This document shows, piece after piece, positions 1 through 11,926 of a DNA stretch of 64,000 nt. A program made the position numbers and the translations under genes. Within the stretch, counting starts at the first letter, position 1. Each line of letters opens with the position of its first letter. Source of the DNA: Corynespora cassiicola (Eukaryota > Ascomycota > Dothideomycetes > Pleosporales > Corynesporascaceae); contig JAEUWY010000023.1 of assembly GCA_022059125.1 (NCBI GenBank), forward strand, positions 744,001 through 808,000, written 5' to 3'. The notes below the pieces were generated by a model. The model saw only the letters and a list, made by a program, of their open reading frames with translations, was not told the origin of the DNA and did not search any database.

Positions 1-1879
1 AAATGGAGACAGCCAAAGCTCTTGTACTTCACCATCATTCTGTGCTCCATCGGTGCTGCTGTCCAGGGCTGGGATCAGACTGGCTCTAACGGTGCTAACC
101 TCTCGTTTCCCGATGCTTTGGGGATTCCCGTGCACGATACACTGCCCGACGGCTCGCCGAATCCCAACGCGGAACGGAATCAGTGGATTCAGGGTCTCAT
201 CAATGCCGCCCCTTATATCGCATCGGCATTCCTTGGCTGTTGGATGTCGGACCCTCTGAACAATTGGTTCGGCCGTCGCGGTTGCATTTTCATTTCCGCC
301 GTGTTCTGTGCCCTGTCTCCGATCGGTGGCGCAGTGTCTCAAAGTAAACCCCCAGAGCAACAAAGTTCAACAGTGGCTAACATGTGGCAGCCTGGGAGCA
401 ATTCTTCGTGACTCGCCTCCTTCTCGGTATCGGAATGGGCTGCAAGGGCGCCACTGTTCCAATCTTTGCCGCTGAGAACTCGCCGGCTGCCATCCGTGGA
501 GCCCTAGTCATGACATGGCAGATGTGGACCGCATTTGGTATATTCTTGGGGACATGTGCCAATTTGGCTGTTAAAGACACTGGCAGGATCAGTTGGCGCC
601 TTCAAATCGGCTCGGCTCTGCTCCCGGCCCTACCGCTCCTCTTCGGCGTATTTTTCTGTCCAGAATCGCCGCGTTGGTACATCAAGAAGGGTAGATACAC
701 TAATGCCTACAGGTCCCTGAAGCGTCTGCGCAACTCTGAGCTCCAAGCTGCTCGCGATCTCTACTATATTCATGCACAGCTACGTGCGGAGTCCAGCTTG
801 GTGGGCCAGATCAAGAGCAACTATGTCACTCGATTTATCCAGCTGTTTACCGTGCCTCGCCTGCGAAGGGCTACAGTGGCTTCTGGTACCGTCATGTTGG
901 CCCAGCAGATGTGTGGAAGTAGGTATCCACTCCACTCTCATTACCGCCCAGCTTTCTAATTGCTCCAAGTCAACATCATTGCTTTTTACTCCTCGACCAT
1001 CTTTGAACAAGCTGGAGCTAGCGTGACCAATTCACTGCTTGCCTCATGGGGCTTTGGTCTCGTGAACTTCGTTTTCGCATGGCCCGCCATCTGGACGATT
1101 GATACATTTGGACGGTAAGAATACCAACAGCAAATCGGGATAACATATTTCTGACACATCCAGCCGTTCTTTGCTCCTCTTCACGTTTCCAAACATGTGC
1201 TGGAGCTTGCTCGCAGCCGGTCTTTGCTACTTGATTCCACAGGATAGCAAGGCTCACCTCGCACTTGTCGCTCTTTTTGTCTACATTGTAAGCTTACGCC
1301 GCCACGATCTAGCTGTTCAAGCATGCTGATAGGCTATAGTTTGGAGCCTTCTATTCCCCGGGCGAAGGCCCCGTGCCATTCACCTACAGCGCCGAAGTAT
1401 TCCCCCTCTCCCACCGCGAAGTCGGCATGTCCTGGGCCGTAGCCACATGCCTATTCTGGGCCGCCGTCCTATCCATCACCTTCCCCCGCATGCTCTCAGC
1501 CATGACCCCCACGGGCGCCTTTGGCTTCTACGCCGGCCTCAACCTCGTCGCCCTGCTCATGATCTTCCTGTTCGTGCCTGAAACCAAGCAGCGGACACTC
1601 GAGGAGCTCGACTACATCTTTGCCATCCCGCAGCGCACGTTTATCCGGCACCAGTGCGGCACAGTCCTGCCCTGGTGGATCAAGACATGGATCCTGCGTC
1701 GCAAGGTGGGACCGTGCCCCGCACTTTGGAGCTTTGAGGGGGGCGGTGAGACGGATGTCAAGCTCCAAGAGACGGTGCGGAGAGCGAGTATCGTGGCTCA
1801 AGGAGGGGATCCGGATAGCGAGCCCAGCAGGAGCCGTAAGGGCAGCATTGTGGATATGTTCTCACCTCACAAGGCGTAA
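1..1879 (+). CDS. MFS sugar transporter, 5'-truncated by the window edge
   Basis: Membrane symporter of the major facilitator sugar-porter family, probably importing a hexose or disaccharide across the plasma membrane. Coding is already open at base 1, so the N-terminus is missing; 559 residues are visible. Exons: 1-343, 391-918, 970-1114, 1164-1287, 1340-1879; all junctions are GT-AG and keep frame. Seen: alternating hydrophobic segments, the loop 2-3 motif GRRG, the sugar-porter signature [26 protein letters not shown] in the second half, and the closing [15 protein letters not shown]. The cytosolic tail is long and polar and ends in [11 protein letters not shown]. It resembles fungal sugar transporters near the maltose/hexose branch, but the substrate cannot be read from sequence. 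Family assignment is sure; substrate is open. Confidence 0.93.
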
Positions 1880-2728
1880 CTATGGTGAAAAGAACCAATC
1901 GCTTATCTTCCTTTTGCAAGAGGATTCGATCAGCGTGTTGATCCAGCTGAATTAGCAGGAGAGGAGGCAAGATGTGGCATGACGCGGCTGAGCATGGTGG
2001 TATGAGGCTTACGTTATCATGCTTGGCTTGATCCGATCGCTCGTTACATTTGCTACGAATCATTTCCCATCATTTCTGATCATGCTACACACGTTTCGTA
2101 GTACTTGGTCTTTTTTATGCAGTAGATGAAATGCAATCCTCGATCAGCAGTTTTGATACGACCCATCGGCCACAGATTGAACAGATTTGTGGACCGTAAA
2201 GAATCTAGATGGGAGAAAACACCAGTCAGTGTCTAGTTGCAGTACTATCAGATCATTTCTCACGTAGGAAAACTTCATCAAGGCTTTGCATACCCCTCGC
2301 TTATATCATAAGAGCTTACCTGTGGCTAATTATATTATCCTATAAAAGTAAACGAGCAAGCCGATGCTACGTGCGCATTCCCCTCAGCCTTTTCCCATTA
2401 GGGTAAGCCATGAGAACTGCATCTTCGGCCCGGAGATAATTACATGGTTTCGTCCGAGCTTAAACGGCTGTTCTTTGGTTCGCTTTCGCCTTTCCTCGGA
2501 TATCTGTCCTCCAATCCACGGTATGAACTTACAGAGCCTGGAAAAATCTACTGGGTGTCCCTTGCGGCATATACGTACAAAGCTACGCCTTACATCATCA
2601 AGCACGGCCTGATCCGAGAAGCTGACCTCGGTCTTGATTGACGTACAATAGATATAATACCATGAAATCCCTTGCATACCCTCCATATCTCAAGGAAGCC
2701 TATACGAAAACTCAAGCTCACCCCCAAA
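1880..2728. other. Intergenic, upstream of the LDI-like gene
   Basis: No gene seen. It holds the 3' flank of the sugar transporter and the presumed promoter of the next gene. A TATAAAA word lies at 2341-2347, about 380 bp before the chosen ATG. Confidence 0.6.
2341..2347 (+). promoter_or_regulatory. Possible TATA box for the LDI-like gene
   Basis: TATAAAA on the plus strand in an AT-rich setting. The distance to the start codon implies a leader of roughly 350 nt, so the link is only tentative. Confidence 0.25.
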
Positions 2729-4474
2729 ATGCCCCACCAATCCTTCCCCACCCACATTGCCCTCGACCTCTCACCCTACCCAAAACTCACCTCGGCCCAA
2801 GCCGGCCATCTCCGCCACTTTCACAACTTAAGCTCCGCCCCCGACGGCCAATGGCCGCACATGGGCGCCCAAGACCCGGACCAAGCCTTCCTAGACGCCT
2901 ACCGCTACCAACTCGCCACCATGCTCTACGCCTCGGCGCTCACGCACTTCCACCGCCTGCCCGCCATGCGCTCCCTCTTCAAGAAGCTAATGCGCCAGCT
3001 CATACATAAGATGCTCAGGAACGAGGTCTGGGGGTACTGGTACCTGACGTCGCAGTCTGGTATACGGGTTGATCCGGATATCAAGGAGTTGAGGAAGCCG
3101 TGGGCCGATCCGATAGTGAGGGAGAATATCATGTATAGTGGGCATTTGTTGTTGATGACGAGTTTGTATGGGACGCTCTTTGATGAAGATGAGTTTGAGA
3201 GGGAGGGAAGTATAACGTTTCGGTGGGATCCGATGTTTTGGGGGATGGGGGATGAGAAGTACGAGTATGATTGTAGGAAATTGCAGGGGGCGATTTTGAA
3301 GCAGATGGAGGAAGCGGGGTGGGTCGGTGTGTGCTGTGAGCCGAATGTCATTTTTGTGGTGTGCAATCAATTTCCGGTATGTTTGGCAAAATCATATTGT
3401 CCTGTGTACATGGCATGATTGCTAATAGGAGGTGCAGCTACTAGGTGTGCGTTATAACGATATCAAGAATGGGACTAATATTGTCGAGGGAGTTTTGGAC
3501 AAGTACTGGAAAGCTTTGCAAGAAAAGAAAATGATAGCTTCCGATGGCCTGTTTGCGGACTTTCTGTTGGTCAAGCAGCATGTTGTCAAGCCTCCGCTAG
3601 GCGTGGGCTGGACGGCTTGGTACGTTTTACTGGCTAGGGGGTTTGATGAGATAGTACTGACATACATACTCCCAGGGCGAGTGCATTCATGAACGCCTGG
3701 AATCCTCAGCACGTCCGCGAGAATTTCGAAAGGCAAGCGGCGGGATTCATCACCCAGGCAAAGGGTGAAATTACACTCCAGCATCCTGCAGTCGGCACGA
3801 TGATTCGCAGCCTTGCTGTCGAGAAAAACGCTAGCACAGACGATGAGAACATCATCGCCGAAGCACGAAGTAAATTCCTGGCTGCCACTGAGAACAAGCC
3901 TCCAGCTGTGTATATGCAGCCTCTCTTTGGCTACATTGTCCAGTGGCTCTCCGAGCTAGGAAAAGTCGAAGAGTTAAATTCTCTTCTCGCCTACGCGGAC
4001 CGTCGCTTCAGTCCAACATGGGAAAAAGGTGGCTTGTACTATCCCCGAAACGACCAGATCCTAGACGAAAACGCCGACTGGACTTTTGTCGACCCCTTTT
4101 CCGGAAATGCCGCAATCGGATATGCAAGACTCAATGTAGAGAATGGCCAGAGGAAAATGTATGAGCAGGCTTGGACCAAAGACGATATAAGCCGCCGTGC
4201 CTGGGTCGATGGCATTGATCTCTCGCATGGAATTGACTGCTTGAGAGGACAGTGGAATGAAGACATGACCACTCTGGTCATCACATTGAGGCCATGGGAA
4301 GACAAGCCCGTGTCTGTGGATTTTACGATTAAGAATCTAGCCAAGGGTCAGTGGGCCGTCTATGAGAAGGGCAATCTGGTCAACGTCTATGACGTAGCTG
4401 CTGGAGGGGGGGTCAAAGTCAGCAGTGTTGTTCGGCCAAACGAAGAGGTTGACTTTTATGTCATGACTTCCTGA
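2729..4474 (+). CDS. Linalool dehydratase/isomerase-like protein
   Basis: 545-residue protein resembling the fungal branch of the linalool dehydratase/isomerase superfamily, an alpha/alpha-barrel fold first known from a bacterial monoterpene enzyme. Exons: 2729-3376, 3429-3619, 3676-4474, joined at phase 0 and phase 2 GT-AG introns. Seen: YSGHLLLMTSLYGTLF with His139, then GVCCEPN and VVCNQFP giving Cys203 and Cys212. The nine-residue spacing of these cysteines equals that of the catalytic Cys171/Cys180 pair of the bacterial enzyme, and its active site also uses a His. No signal peptide is evident at the chosen start, unlike the periplasmic bacterial enzyme. The C-terminal part (NPQHVRENFERQ onward) is a fungal extension ending in a beta-rich segment. 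Substrate unknown; no terpene synthase is nearby. The start could be 57 nt upstream, but MPHQSF is the more natural one. Confidence 0.8.
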
Positions 4475-6074
4475 GCCAGTCTAGGTGGTTTCAGAAAGTC
4501 AGGCTCCAACACATTCACTGCGGGATTTTGGGCCCCTGGGGAAGAAGAGCAGTCCAAGAGACACGTCCATTGGGCTGTGATGATCGAGCTTGTCCGCTCC
4601 AAGGTTCTGCCGTCGGTTGCTTTAGAAGACTGCAAGGGTAATTTTAGCATTTCCGAACCGTCTATGACATTTAGGATAGCAGCCTACGGGCTTTTTCAAA
4701 GATGTTTCTACTCGCCCTGGAAAGCAGGTCTGTGCATATACGGTGCCCCAGCCAACTGGGCACGACAGTAAGTGACTAAGATCGTTCGCACACCGAGTAG
4801 GTTCGAAAAGAACACGCACCACTCCGATCCTTGACCAAAGCAGCAATCGACATAGTTTCTGTCAGTGTCACAGTCCGAGAAGATCGACAGGGGAAGCTTG
4901 GGCCAACGCTGGTCCCTCGTCCATCCCCGGCTAGCGCCCTTGTTCCTGAAATACCTCCCGAGAGGTCTGTTCCTGCATAGGCGAGACAATCATGGCCGTC
5001 AGCCCAATCGATAGGATGCAAGATTCCCAGATGTCGGGAACGATGCTGACGAGGCAACAAAATAGTCGTTGACTGTTCCTTCCCAAAACATTTGACGCCG
5101 CATCTCGACTCAGGCTACCTCGTCGCAGCATCAACAGGAGCAACTCCGAAGTGGAAACATCGCAGAGACGACTACCTTTGGGTTGGATTCGGGCAGCGTG
5201 TCCAAAAGTCAAAAGGTAAAATTTTCGCAAGTCCAGTCCCCCAACAGGCCCAGAGCAACGGATCTTCCGTAGACGAAAACGTAAGCTGGACGTCGCGGGG
5301 AGGGCCGAAACGACCGTGAGCGATATACTCTTGATCAAGGTTGCGACGGTACAGGCCGGTTGCGAGCCAGAAACCCGGATGACCCTGGAAGCGTTTCGAC
5401 GCTGGCCCTAGGAAGTTTTGTATTTGTTTTGCTGTGCCCTGGGCGGAGCTGGCTCCGACGACGTGTATCGATAACGAGCGGAGCAGCGCAGCCCTAGGAA
5501 GCGCGCGACAACCCACGCGGCGGCCAAGTGCCGCCCGAGAGAGCGGAAATTGCAAAGTGCCGACAAGGTTTCTGACGTGCTGCTGTTGGGCAGAGTCGTC
5601 TCTGCCGAATCAAGCTCCCGCGGTCGCGAGGGTTGGGACTGGCGGATGCGAGCTGTGGTTCAACAGACTGCGGGCCAGGCAGGGTGGGCAAGGAACCGCT
5701 GCGCATCGTGGATGCGATGACCTCATCTTGTAGGAGTTGCTTCCGAATGTCAGGAACACAGAGGCGCAGGCAGATGGCAGAGGTACGCGCGGGTGAAGAG
5801 GGTCGCGAATGTGGTTCTTATTGGAAATGGGGAAGAAAAGCGCTATGAGAATCGAAGAAGAGAGGTTGAGGAGAAGGATGAGCATGGGGAAAAGCTGGGG
5901 GATATTACCTCCACACACAGACGTTACTCGTTGCGGACAAGCACATGGTCGCCCCTTCCGAACCTGCCGGGGAAAACAAAAGAAACAGACCCATCGATCC
6001 TGCCCTGGACCGCCCCCGTCTTGAAAAACAGCAAACACCATGACTCCTCCCAATGCACTCGTATCGTGTTCTCG
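4475..6074. other. 1.6 kb without a recognisable gene
   Basis: Short open frames exist on both strands, but none has a familiar domain, a credible intron set or sustained coding character. It would hold the 3' ends of the two flanking convergent genes. Confidence 0.55.
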
Positions 6075-6722
6075 TCACCGCTCCAGCTTGACCCCCAACA
6101 CCCACGAACACGTCGTCTCGATCATGTACTTTGCTTCGTCTTCTTCGAGCCCATTGGCTTCGTCGGTGCCGTTCCACTTGATGCCCACAATCTTGCCCGC
6201 GCCGAGCCCTTTCAGATCAATCAGCACGAACAGCTCGGCAATCTTCATCCCCGTCCAGCTGCGGTGGAAGTGGACCTTGAGTTTGCCCGAGTTGTCGGGC
6301 CCTTCCGAGTATATGAACCACTTGTCCTCCATCTGCCGTGGCCGGAAGCCCATGACGAGGCTGTAGACCTGCTCCGGCTTGAGGAAGACGTTCCAGGCAA
6401 CGGTGCGTACAGAGGAAGAGGAGGGGAAGGCCGTTGTCTGCATGTCCGAGGCGACGACCCGGGTCCGCGACGCCGGTTTCGGCGCGAAGTCAAGGAGGGG
6501 CGCTTCGACTCGCTGGACGTGGGTGAGGATGTTCTTGGGTGAGAGCTGGATTTGCGGTGCCGGTTCCGTCGCACGCTTTTGCAGCTTGTGCGGGACAGAG
6601 GCATCTTCAGAGTGCATCCTCTTGTGGGTGGGCTTGGTCGGCCGTTCCCCCCGCTTCGATAACCGGCGCCATATCGAGGAAGATCTCTTGAAGATCGACT
6701 GCGGGGACTCGAGGGCGAGCAT
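6075..6722 (-). CDS. Conserved-looking protein of unknown function (HRSWTG motif)
   Basis: Intronless 215-residue protein that I do not recognise by name. The N-terminal ~85 residues are basic, Ser/Pro-rich and probably disordered. The C-terminal ~120 residues look like a compact domain: VAWNVFLKPEQVYSLVMGFRP, MEDKWFIYSEGPDNSG, LKVHFHRSWTG, KIAELFVLIDLKG and KIVGIKWNGTDEANG, ending with WVLGVKLER. The alternation of hydrophobic strands and the unusual HRSWTG motif argue for a real fold rather than chance. The start has a GCCATG context. No signal peptide or membrane segment. It stands alone between two gene-poor stretches, so context gives no function. Confidence 0.68.
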   Translation of the reverse strand: MLALESPQSIFKRSSSIWRRLSKRGERPTKPTHKRMHSEDASVPHKLQKRATEPAPQIQLSPKNILTHVQRVEAPLLDFAPKPASRTRVVASDMQTTAFPSSSSVRTVAWNVFLKPEQVYSLVMGFRPRQMEDKWFIYSEGPDNSGKLKVHFHRSWTGMKIAELFVLIDLKGLGAGKIVGIKWNGTDEANGLEEDEAKYMIETTCSWVLGVKLER

Positions 6723-9700
6723 GGCAAGAGGTCGTGTGCCGGTTCAGACAACTGTGGATATCCTTTTTTCGATTCGAAAGAAGTGTTCGAGACACAAAGC
6801 GAACGACAAGACCGAAAGCAATCACAGCGGGCCAGGCTGACTGAGGCAGTGAGCAGACAAAGCTGCTCAAGTAAGGTGGGCACCCGCTCTACATTAGTTC
6901 AGCGCACTCAGCCGCAGGCCACCTGCTGCATGCAGCCCACTTTGCGTCCGTCTTTTTTAAGCAACCCACCAATAAGCCCGCCAAGGCCCGTGACGAGGCT
7001 GGCGAGCATGCTGGGCCACGCTCCACAGCGCGACACTGGTCGCCGCCGGCGTCCTGACATGTGCGCGCCGGCGCGAGTGTTGAGGTCGTGGATATATGAG
7101 ACGACGTCACAACTCTGTTTGTTCCCAGGCCATCGACAACGAGTGCGAAGGGTCGGGAAGGGATCCGAACAGGCTTTGCACGGGCCGTTGCCGGACAACT
7201 GGGTCTCGGGAAGGGGAGTCCACGATGTGAAGCTTTGTTTTTCTCTTCATTCCATGCCATTCCCCCCAGGTCCCGGGTCTCTGGACGCGATAATTGCCAT
7301 GGCCCAGCGCGTTTCACCCCTGACATAAACGGCGGTTTACCTGCTATTTTCCAGCGCACAGCGCGTCTGGCGAGCGGGCGAGCGGGCGGGCCAGTTCGGA
7401 TGTGGTAATTCCGTCCCAAGGCACCAGAAGGCTCTATCGTCGATCTCCGCCTATCGCGATAATTTTCCCGTGCCAGGAACAAGGGACATCGGCTCCACGC
7501 AAAGTCCGGCGATCAAAAACGCTCAGAAACGTGCTCGAGATCTCTTCGGCAGACAATTGACCTCTTCATGCGGTCATGCGTACATGAACGACTTGCATTT
7601 GTTTCACTGGCCGCAGCCGCTTCGCCTCATTGGCGCGGAGGAGGCAGTGCGAGGCTGCTGCGTCCCTGCGCTGGGTCGTTTTGCGCTGGACTCATGGTTT
7701 CGATGACGGCTGTCAACCTCGGAATCTGCAACATCAATGCACGGCTGTCCAAAGTTTCCCGTGGCTTTTCCCGACGGTACTGCGATGCATTGGGAGGCTT
7801 GGACTACCATTGTCGTCGCCACGCAGCGGCAAACTTTACACCCACCGCCGTGCTGTATGGGCACGCGAGGCGTAAATGCCCTGAAATCTCGAAGAGGCCA
7901 CTCGAGGGCATCACATCAGGTGGCTTTCTGGTGGCGACGACTATCTCAATCTACCCAGACGTTACCGCCCAAATCTACCAATGGTTCCGTCAGCCTACGA
8001 CGTTTTCAGCCAGTCCAGCCTTCAATCATCCATCTACACGAACACGAGGCACTCCTTAGCTTTCGACGGCGGGCTACCTGTACGTCCTCATCAGAGTAGC
8101 ATGTGGAAGGTGAGTTCGCCGGTGCAACCCCTCTCGCTACCACGCACCACGATCCCCAGCCAGTGACATGGGCTTCGCTGGGGGTAACGATACGCCACGC
8201 CCGACTCCCTCCCGTATTCGTCAAGGGTCATCTGGGGGCGCGTCACTAACGCCATTTCCCCAAAATCCCCACTGACACGTACACAAGTAAACAGCAGCTA
8301 CGCGAAGTTTAACAAACGCCCTGAACACCCATCGTGGGATTGGCGCTTGCCAGCAACAGGTAAGAGACAATTTCTTCTTCAATACTTCATTTACCAGATT
8401 TCGGGACGATCAGTCGATGATCGAGCCCTGCGTGCGTTGCGTGGGTCGCGTGGTGTCAATTGTTGCTCCTGCACGAAATATTGCCCCTTTCGATTTCTAG
8501 TAGGTGTCGGCCGCGGCGGCAGCTGTGGTCCAAGGTTAGTGCAACGACGTTCACGAGTGGTCGAAGATTGCGCAGGATTGCGTGCATGGCCAGCTGCGGG
8601 CATGCAAGAAATGGGCCCCGCTTCATCTCGGTTGGAGGTCCAGACCACCAACGGCAATTTCCTCGAAGACGAGATGGAAGAGTGACGTTCTACGCTTCAT
8701 TTCAACGTTCGTACCACTCATGTGGTTCTGCCATTTCGTGAACTTAACCTAGAGCGTTCAATGAGCTGCAGATGTTTTAGCCCTACACCTATAGACTTGT
8801 GCTGATTATTGTTGACTGGGCCGTAGGCTATATAGAGTGGCAGAAACTCGCTGGCAAGCTAGATATTCAGGGGACAGAACCGCGATAAGGAGAGCGCCTC
8901 AAGATGGTGGCCGGAATTCTGTCGGTACACCTCGTCGGCTTAAGGGGTCTGCCGAATAAGCGATCACTTCCTTTTTGGGTGCCGCCGTCGTGGCAAAAAT
9001 GGACGCGCAGCCAATATAACTAGCTCTCAAAGCTGGTTATAGCTGTCTCCGACTTGAACAGCATCCATTTAGGACAATTTTTCTTGATCTCTTCATTGAC
9101 TAGTTAATCCGGAAGCACCCCGAGCTTCCATATCTCAACTTGTACCGCTGCAACCTTTGGGTGGATCGAGCCTTATTCGAACCCAAGGAGCGTATATGCC
9201 CCACACCAAGCGATCTCTAAGCCTCTGAACATCACTGATACCTTTCAAATGCAGGCCTTCCTTACCACCAAGGGGGGTAAGACTGATTGGCACAGCTGAT
9301 AATTAGTACTAATCATGCATTACTTACCTGCTCGACTCTACCTAAACTGCTTTAAGAATACTTGCAATTTGACCAGATTGATCTAACATCCAGGGAGATC
9401 ATGTACGGAAGTGTGCGGTCAGCGTTCTGTATGCACGTTTTGTCTCCAATCACTGAAGAGGAGATTTTTAGGAAACACGACAAAGGCGGGACGATGCGGA
9501 GACAGCTTCTTGCAGCCAGTAAAGTTCCAACGCTATCTTTACTTACAATTGCACATGGAAGTGATACTGAGCACAGGCATAAAAAGAAGAAATCTAACTT
9601 GCCAAATCAGGAACAGAACAAAGTATAAAAGCCTGCTAAGATGCTCTACAAGTGACTAGATGTTATGTTATGTACTGTTAAATTACCCAGCCGTATTCGT

Positions 9701-9732
9701 CTCTCATAGCATTATCCCACTGAGCTGTTTAC
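6723..9732. other. 3 kb without a recognisable gene
   Basis: Includes the presumed promoter of the HRSWTG protein gene and the 3' flank of the S28 peptidase. The left part is GC-rich (for example the GCGAGCGGGC-type run near 7371-7390); 8750-9700 is more AT-rich. I see no domain, tRNA or clear mobile element in it. Confidence 0.5.
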
Positions 9733-11926
9733 TCAATCCTTCTTCGGTTTAAAGCACTTCAACCAACTCGTCAATGCATCGACAAAATATTTCCTGCTCA
9801 CCGCACCCGGAGCAAAGCTCGTTCTAAAATCGTAGCAATGCTGCGCCTCCGGGATGGTATATCTATTTCGCAGTCAGCACCCTTGCATCTCGCTCATTCG
9901 AGTTGAGGACATTGAAAAGACGTCATCAGTGGCGCTGCAAGGCATTTCAGAAGGGCGTCGAATTGCACAGCCCTCGGTTCCTCTCCAAAACGACCTCGGA
10001 CAAGAAACAGAAAGTCAGATGACTCACCCAAAAATGGAGCCCTCGTCCTGCTCCTCGCCACACTTTGGCGCATTCGTAAACGTCCTCGGCTTCGGCGAGC
10101 CGGGCTGGTCGCTCAGTGGGGACAGCGTGCGCCATGGATCGAACTCGCCACCGGACCAGTACGTGTTGGAAGGGCGCAGGTCCCAGCCGCCAAATATCTC
10201 ATTCGTGCGGTCAGTCTGCGGCCAGTCGGGTAGTAGATAGCTGGGCGCGGTCGGGAACTGGCGGTGGCAGACATCCTTTTGGTGGGTGAGGGAGTTGTAC
10301 TTGGAAACGATTTGGTGGGGGCCGAGATTTGCGGATTGGAAGTAGCCTGTAGGATGTCAACTACGTGTCCCAGATCTAGCACTTTAAAGAGGAGGAAGAG
10401 GAGAGGCAAGATGAGACTCTGCGAAAAAGATACGGGAAACTCACCCCACTGCGTGCAGTACTGCCACGTCCAAGATATGGATGCAGCATCCGTGAACTGC
10501 TGGCTCAGGTTGCAGTCCCCAACCGTTGTCATATTGCCCGAGCAGTTCGTCTCCAAGAACTCATTCACATTGTTGAGGAAATTTGGATACGCCGCCCACC
10601 GTGCGACAGTCCACTCCACACCCTTCGACTTGGCCCATCCGTCGGCGCCCGCCGTCTGGTTCGTCTTCGGGTCCTTCTCAAGGAAATCGCAAAACTGGCG
10701 CAAGCCATAAGTCCCCCCCTCAACGCCGTACGACTGCCAGACGTAAAACACGGTGGTCAACGCATCGGCAAATCCAGCATGAGAGTTGTTCGCCGCACCC
10801 AGGCCGAGGAACTGCTCTTTGATCTTGGCGGCCTCGCTGGCTGACCTGTCGAACTTGTCGTCGATGTAGCGCACAGCGGCCTGGACGTCCCTGGTGCAGT
10901 TTCCGAAGCCGTAGCGGTTGAGGCCCTGCCAGATGGGCTCGAAATAGACGCTCATGTCGACGCGGGCCTCGGTGGGTGCGGAGGACGCGTACGCCGCGTG
11001 GATGGTGTCTGGGTACTGGTCGCGCATGAAGGCGGCACGCATGGCAGGGTAGGAGCCACCGACGAAGATCCAGGGCGTCTTGTCAGGCGTGAGGGTGTAG
11101 TTGATGTTGCGGCGGCTGAACTGCTTGGCGAAGCGGTCAACGTCTGCGAGGGATTGTTCGGTGTTGAGCCAGCGGAAAACTTCTGGGGGGGTGTCGGTGG
11201 TGATGAGTTCCGGGGTAGAGTTTCCGTCTGAATGGTATGATCAGCTGCGTGTTCTGAACGCAATTGGGTGTTTTGTGGCCCAGTTCAGCTTGCTAACGAT
11301 ACCAGGGGAGTACCAAGGTAATTGCTATGCCATTGCTCCGGATCGGAGCTCCAGTGAGCCACCAATTTACCTTGGCCATGACACTCTCCACCAAAGCACC
11401 GGAAAAAACAACTGAAATTACACTTACAATACCGATGCTCCCACACAATTCCAATCCCACCAAACTGATCCACGGCTTGCTTGAAAAAGCTCGTCTCATT
11501 CTGCAACCGAAACAGCGCATTGGGCTCAGCATCCGCTTCCCCGACATCATACAAAAACACCGGCCCTCCAGGTCTATACCCGGACTCTGCGACCCAGAAC
11601 CGATTGTTGAAAGTGCCGTGGTAATCGTAATCGCCGTCTTCTGCAAAGTTATCGAGCGGCAACTCGACATACTCAGCAACAATTGTTTCCGGCTTTGCAG
11701 GTGCCGCAGCCGCAGCCGCAGCCGCAGCCGCAGTCTTGGACGACCCGGCCGTAATGCGCATCGAAGATAGCAGTTCGTCGACCTGGGGGAGTCCTTCCAT
11801 GGGAGTGCCATCTGGGAGAAGCCCCATGTCGGCCAGGTTGCTGAACTTGTTCTGCCATGCGTTGTACGCGGAGGCTGCATGCGCAAGGGCGAGGCCCGCG
11901 AGGACCTTGGAAGCTGGGGCGCGCAT
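9733..11926 (-). CDS. Secreted serine carboxypeptidase-like peptidase, family S28
   Basis: Secreted prolyl-type peptidase of family S28, alpha/beta-hydrolase fold, 576 residues. Exons on the minus strand: 11926-11428, 11227-10445, 10346-10028, 9862-9733, all GT-AG and in frame. Seen: signal peptide MRAPASKVLAGLALAHAASA; an Ala tract near residue 70; WEHRYYGNS (S28 EHRYYG motif); GGSYPAMRAA with the nucleophile Ser; SGGEFDPWRTLS, the segment that carries the catalytic Asp; and IPEAQHCYDF with the catalytic His. Many N-x-S/T sites fit secretion. A second ATG 12 nt upstream (11938) is also in frame; the later one gives a cleaner signal peptide. The likely role is extracellular protein degradation at acidic pH, as for other fungal S28 enzymes (inference). 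The enzyme motifs are complete. Confidence 0.93.
11703..11735. repeat. GCAGCC hexanucleotide tract coding for Ala
   Basis: Five tandem GCAGCC-like units inside exon 1 of the S28 peptidase gene; read on the minus strand they encode an alanine run in the linker after the signal peptide. A likely site of length variation. Confidence 0.85.
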
